9,302 bases of DNA from an uncultured Comamonadaceae bacterium. Its GTDB lineage: Bacteria > Pseudomonadota > Gammaproteobacteria > Burkholderiales > Burkholderiaceae. The stretch spans positions 1-9,302 of the forward strand of contig CAMLQP010000098.1 of assembly GCA_946482115.1 (NCBI GenBank), read 5' to 3'. Shown here piece after piece: positions 6,430 to 9,302 of the stretch. A program made the translations under genes and the position numbers. Every line of letters starts with the position of its first letter. The stretch's first letter is position 1. The notes beneath the pieces are model-generated. The model was not told the DNA's origin, did not search any database, and saw only the letters and a program-made list of their open reading frames with translations.

Positions 6430-7389
6430 TCAGCCCGGTGCCAGCGCCTGCCGCACCAGCGCCTCCAGATCGGCGTCGGCCCGGAAGCCCGCGGCCTCGG
6501 CGCGCGGCGTGACCAGCGGCGGGAAGCGCCCGAACAGGGCCTCGATGCGCTCGTCGGGCGCCCAGCGCACCAGGTCGGCGGCCGGTGTGCCGTGCACGCG
6601 GCCGACCGCCTGCACCAGGTCTTCCATGGCAAAGCGCAGGGTGGGCAGCGTCAGCACCCGGTGGCCATCCGAGGCCGCCACGTCGAAGCGGGCCGCGTGC
6701 AGCAGCTGCCCGACCACGCAGGGCAACGAAGAGGCCCAGGTGGTGGCCCCGGGCGCGGTGGGGCAGGTGAAGGCCCGGCCCGCCGCCAGCTCGCGGATGA
6801 GGTCGCTGAGGAAGGCCGAGAGCTGGCCTGTGCGCGCGGGCGGGCGGGCCAGCACGCCCGGGATGCGCACGGCCCGGCCATCGACCCAGCCGCGCCGGCT
6901 GAAGTCCTCCACCCACAGCTCGCCAACGCGCTTCTGCGTGCCATAGGTCATCTGCGGGCGGGTGGGCGCGTCGTCGTCCACCACCGCGGGCAGGTGGCCA
7001 AACACCGCGATGGAGCTGGCGAACACGAACACCGGCGCGCCATGGCCGGCGGCCACCTGCTGCTGGCCCTGCTCCAGCAGGGTCTGCGTGGCGTCCAGGT
7101 TCACGCGGCGCGCCAGCGGGTAGTTCTGTTCGGCCGTACCACCGGGGATGCTGGCGAGGTGGAACAGCGCGTCGATGGGCGGCCCGTCGTTCAAGGCGTC
7201 GCGCAGCCAGCCGGCGTCGCCCATGTCGCCCCCGCAGTGCCACACACCCTCCGGCGGCTGGCCTTCGAACGCCAGGTCCAGCAGCGTGAGCCGGGTGACG
7301 GCCCGGTCGCCCAGCAGGCTGCCGGGCCGCAGGCGCTGCGCCAGGGCCCGACCCAGAAACCCCGCCGCACCCGTGATCAGCACATGCAT
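6430..7389 (-). CDS. NAD-dependent epimerase/dehydratase family protein (extended SDR), D-erythronate dehydrogenase (DenD)-like
   Basis: A 319-aa extended short-chain dehydrogenase. The nucleotide loop TGAAGFLG is at 6-13, an acidic residue Asp38 after the second strand (TLLDLA) favours NAD over NADP, and the catalytic set is Ser125/Ser126 in FASSIAVFG with Tyr149 and Lys153 in YGTQK. The stretches VNLDATQTLLE, SSIAVFG, VVDDDAPTRPQ, YGTQKRVGELWV and FSRRGWVDGRAVRIP resemble, from memory, D-erythronate 2-dehydrogenases, which oxidise a 2-hydroxy acid to the 2-keto acid. It may be a paralogue with another substrate because the otnK/otnC/otnI partners of the erythronate route are not seen. A sugar-nucleotide epimerase is less likely here because the neighbours are catabolic enzymes. 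The ATG at 7389 has AAGGGAG upstream. It lies 13 bases after the FAH gene and 10 bases before the LysR start. Confidence 0.88.
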   Translation of the reverse strand: MHVLITGAAGFLGRALAQRLRPGSLLGDRAVTRLTLLDLAFEGQPPEGVWHCGGDMGDAGWLRDALNDGPPIDALFHLASIPGGTAEQNYPLARRVNLDATQTLLEQGQQQVAAGHGAPVFVFASSIAVFGHLPAVVDDDAPTRPQMTYGTQKRVGELWVEDFSRRGWVDGRAVRIPGVLARPPARTGQLSAFLSDLIRELAAGRAFTCPTAPGATTWASSLPCVVGQLLHAARFDVAASDGHRVLTLPTLRFAMEDLVQAVGRVHGTPAADLVRWAPDERIEALFGRFPPLVTPRAEAAGFRADADLEALVRQALAPG

Positions 7390-7402
7390 CGCGGAGCTCC
7401 CT

Positions 7403-8371
7403 TCACCCCGCCACCACGCGCTGGTCGATCACGCCGAAGGGGCCGGGCCGGCCGTCCTCGAACAGCGCCTGCATGCGCACGCGGTCGCCGAACTTCATGA
7501 AGCCGGTGCGGATCTCGCCCTGGTCGATCTTCTCGATCACGCGGCGTTCGGCGATGCAGGCCGAGCCCGCGGCGCGCGCCACATTGCTCACCGTGCCCGA
7601 ACCGACGATGCAACCCGCGCTCAGCCGGCGCGTGCGGGCGGCGTGCGCCACCAGCTGGCCGAAGTGGAAGTTCATCTCGCCGCCGTGCGGTTCGCCGAAG
7701 CGCTCGCCGTTCCACTGCACCTGCAGGCGCATCTGCACCCGGCCGTCGCGCCAGGCACCGCCCAGTTCGTCGGGTGTGACCGCCACCGGCGCGAAGGCGG
7801 TGGAGGGCTTGGCCTGCAGGAAGCCGAAGCCGGTCTTCATCTCGTGCGGCCCCAGCGCGCGCAGGCTCCAGTCGTTGATCTGCACCACCAGGCGCACGCA
7901 GGCCAGCGCGGCCTCGGGCGAGGTGCCCATGGGCACCGGCCCGGTGACCACGCCGAACTCGCCCTCGAAGTCGATGCCGTCGGCCTCGCTGGGCAGCGGC
8001 ACATCGTCATACGGCCCAAGAAAGTCGTCGCTTGCGCCCTGGTACATCACGGGCACGCTGTCGAACAGCGGGATGGGGGGCGTGTTGAAGGCCTGCTCCA
8101 TCAGGTGGCCATGGTTCAGAAAGGCCGAGCCATCGAGCCACTGCGGGCTGCGGGGCAGCGGCGCGCCGCATTGCGCCGGGTCGAAGGGCAGCGCGCCCGC
8201 AGCAGCGCCAGCGTTGAGCGCTTCGTACAGATCGGTCAGCGGCAGCGCCACGGCGTCCCAGCGCTGCAGGGCGTCGAGCAGACTGCTCGCCACCGGCGCG
8301 GCGTGCACCGCGCGGGTCAGGTCACGGGAGACGATCAGCAGTCGGCCGTCGCGCAAGGATGCGAATTTCAT
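7403..8371 (-). CDS. Fumarylacetoacetate hydrolase (FAH) family protein
   Basis: A 322-aa member of the FAH superfamily, whose metal-dependent enzymes cleave C-C bonds in 1,3-diketo acids (acylpyruvates), decarboxylate, or dehydrate 2-keto-3-deoxy acids. The metal site can be read as an acidic residue at Asp115/Asp116, then Glu136 and Glu138 in DFEGEFGVV and Asp167 in QINDWSLR. LQAKPSTAFAPV (185-196) carries Lys188, equivalent to the active-site lysine of mammalian FAH, and VGSGTVSN (256-263) is the family's glycine-rich signature. The first 70 or so residues form a separate N-terminal domain (MKFASLRDGRLLIVSRD onward) seen in many bacterial members. ATG at 8371 is preceded by AAGGA. The gene lies 19 bases after the cupin gene and 13 before the SDR gene. 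SDR plus FAH pairs occur in several keto-sugar-acid routes, which suits oxidation to a diketo acid followed by hydrolysis; the actual substrate is unknown. Confidence 0.92.
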   Translation of the reverse strand: MKFASLRDGRLLIVSRDLTRAVHAAPVASSLLDALQRWDAVALPLTDLYEALNAGAAAGALPFDPAQCGAPLPRSPQWLDGSAFLNHGHLMEQAFNTPPIPLFDSVPVMYQGASDDFLGPYDDVPLPSEADGIDFEGEFGVVTGPVPMGTSPEAALACVRLVVQINDWSLRALGPHEMKTGFGFLQAKPSTAFAPVAVTPDELGGAWRDGRVQMRLQVQWNGERFGEPHGGEMNFHFGQLVAHAARTRRLSAGCIVGSGTVSNVARAAGSACIAERRVIEKIDQGEIRTGFMKFGDRVRMQALFEDGRPGPFGVIDQRVVAG

Positions 8372-8390
8372 CTGTGGTCCTTCAACACGA

Positions 8391-8963
8391 TCAGGCCAGT
8401 GCCTCGGCGATGGCCGGGTCGTAGACGCCGTCGATCAGCACGAACAGCATGCGGCAGGGTTGGCCCGAGCGGTTGGCCCAGGCGTGGTTGGTGCCGCGCT
8501 GCACGACCACGCTGCCCGGCTTGAGCAGCACCTCGCCCTCGTCGAGCACCAGGGTCATCTCGCCCTCGATCACCACACCATAGTCCACGCTTTCGGTGCG
8601 GTGCATCAGCGGGTGCGGCGAGTGGGCCTTCACGGTCGAAGCCTTCTCGTCTCCGATCTGGGCAAAGGCGTCCTTCATCTTGCCGGCCCCCTGCGACAGA
8701 AACTCCGCCGTGTCGGGCGGGATGTCGACAAAGCGCATGCGCGTGCCCAGCTTCGGCGGCGGCAGCATCAACGGGCCCAGCGTGGGGTCGGCGCCGTTGT
8801 CGACCGGTGCCGGGGTGGCGGCGGTGCTCCAGACCTCGTGGAAGACCGTGCCCGGGATGGCGGCGATCTCGACCACGGTGGGCAGCGGGCCGCTGCTGGC
8901 GATGATGGCCTTGCCGTCGGCGGAGTGGCCGGTGACGACGCGGTGGATGGGGGGAAAGCTCAT
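8391..8963 (-). CDS. Small cupin-domain protein
   Basis: A 190-aa protein with one C-terminal cupin barrel (about 105-185) after an N-terminal segment without clear homology. Cupin motif 1 is in MHRTESVDYGVVIEGE (120-135) and motif 2 in KPGSVVVQRGTNHAWANRSG (148-167). In the usual H-x-H-x3-E-x6-G pattern the residues here are His121, Thr123, Asp127 and Gly134, so the second histidine is absent; His160 of motif 2 is kept. This HRTESxDY pattern recurs in a group of bacterial cupins of unassigned function found beside hydrolases. The protein could be a metal-dependent isomerase or oxygenase, or a ligand-binding accessory protein. The ATG at 8963 was preferred over a frame open to 9023 because GAGGA precedes it and the longer form would overlap the cyclase gene. 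It starts 13 bases after the cyclase stop. Confidence 0.88.
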   Translation of the reverse strand: MSFPPIHRVVTGHSADGKAIIASSGPLPTVVEIAAIPGTVFHEVWSTAATPAPVDNGADPTLGPLMLPPPKLGTRMRFVDIPPDTAEFLSQGAGKMKDAFAQIGDEKASTVKAHSPHPLMHRTESVDYGVVIEGEMTLVLDEGEVLLKPGSVVVQRGTNHAWANRSGQPCRMLFVLIDGVYDPAIAEALA

Positions 8964-8976
8964 GGCGGTTCGGTCC

Positions 8977-9302
8977 TCAATCAAAAATGGCGACGGCGCG
9001 CGTCCAGCCCGCAGACGCACCACGGATCTTGTGCGGGAAACAGCTGATGGTGAACCCGGTGGACGGAAGGGCCTCCAGGTTGTGCAGCTTCTCCAGGTGG
9101 CAGTAGCCGATGTCGCGGCCCGCCTTGTGGCCTTCCCAGATCAGGGCCTTGTTGCCGGTCTCGGCCACGCGCTGGGCGGTGTACGAGAACGGCGCGTCCC
9201 AGCTCCAGGCGTCGGTGCCGGTCAGGCGCACGCCGCGTTCGAGCAAATACATGGTGGCCTCATAACCCATGCCGCAGCCGGCGCCCAGATAGTCGTTGTG
9301 GC
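8977..9302 (-). CDS. Cyclase-family protein (kynurenine formamidase/isatin hydrolase-type metal hydrolase), C-terminal part
   Basis: Only the last 107 codons are present; the gene continues past the right edge, and the frame is open to base 9302, reading HNDYLGAGCGMGYEA before the internal Met at 9270. The segment matches the cyclase superfamily's C-terminal half: LLERGVRLTGTDAWSWD corresponds to the LVGTDAxSxD region, WEGHKAGRD follows, and YCHLEKLHNLEALPSTGF carries the conserved His/Glu pair close to the end, before a strand ending in RAVAIFD. Known relatives are Mn- or Zn-dependent hydrolases of cyclic amides or formamides (isatin hydrolase, KynB). The metal-binding HxGTHxDxPxH motif would lie in the missing N-terminal half and cannot be checked here. 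It is the first visible gene of the cluster, 13 bases before the cupin gene, so the promoter of this block lies outside the window. Confidence 0.88.
   Translation of the reverse strand, partial: HNDYLGAGCGMGYEATMYLLERGVRLTGTDAWSWDAPFSYTAQRVAETGNKALIWEGHKAGRDIGYCHLEKLHNLEALPSTGFTISCFPHKIRGASAGWTRAVAIFD

Noticed and set aside
7403..8963. Cupin plus FAH pair as a gentisate pathway (gentisate dioxygenase and fumarylpyruvate hydrolase)
   Set aside because: The cupin has 190 aa and one barrel, while gentisate dioxygenases are bicupins of about 340 aa; no maleylpyruvate isomerase is seen.

Overview
The window reads as part of one long catabolic gene cluster from a high-GC betaproteobacterium, most likely Burkholderiales and probably Comamonadaceae. 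The grounds are the very GC-rich third codon positions, the Bug-type periplasmic binding protein typical of that order, and the family make-up of the genes. No database search was possible, so the taxon is inferred. There are no mobile elements, RNA genes, CRISPR arrays or gene-free stretches over 300 bases.

Layout. Ten genes lie on the minus strand, so the order of transcription runs from right to left. At the right edge is the 3' part of a cyclase-family metal hydrolase, then a small cupin, a fumarylacetoacetate-hydrolase (FAH) family enzyme, an extended SDR resembling D-erythronate dehydrogenase (DenD), and a LysR-type regulator. Gaps in this half are 10-19 bases. The only larger gap (109 bases, 5408-5516) follows the regulator and holds a perfect 7+1+7 inverted repeat that fits the LysR T-N11-A rule. 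The second half then runs: ornithine cyclodeaminase/mu-crystallin family protein, divergent dihydrodipicolinate-synthase (DHDPS) family enzyme, two-domain EthD protein, GabD-like aldehyde dehydrogenase, and a Tat-type Bug substrate-binding protein. Gaps here are 14-35 bases. At the left edge the last codons of a plus-strand gene converge on the Bug gene.

How the genes may work together (inference). The set looks like uptake plus stepwise breakdown of an organic acid: Bug protein for capture, cyclase and FAH enzyme for hydrolytic or C-C cleavage steps, SDR and OCD-family protein for redox steps at hydroxyl or imine centres, DHDPS-like lyase for carbon-carbon or dehydration chemistry, and aldehyde dehydrogenase to feed a carboxylate into central metabolism. 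The LysR protein is the likely regulator. I do not recognise the whole set as a known pathway. Two of the enzymes (DHDPS-like and OCD-like) lack residues that define the textbook reactions of their families, so their automatic names are probably wrong.
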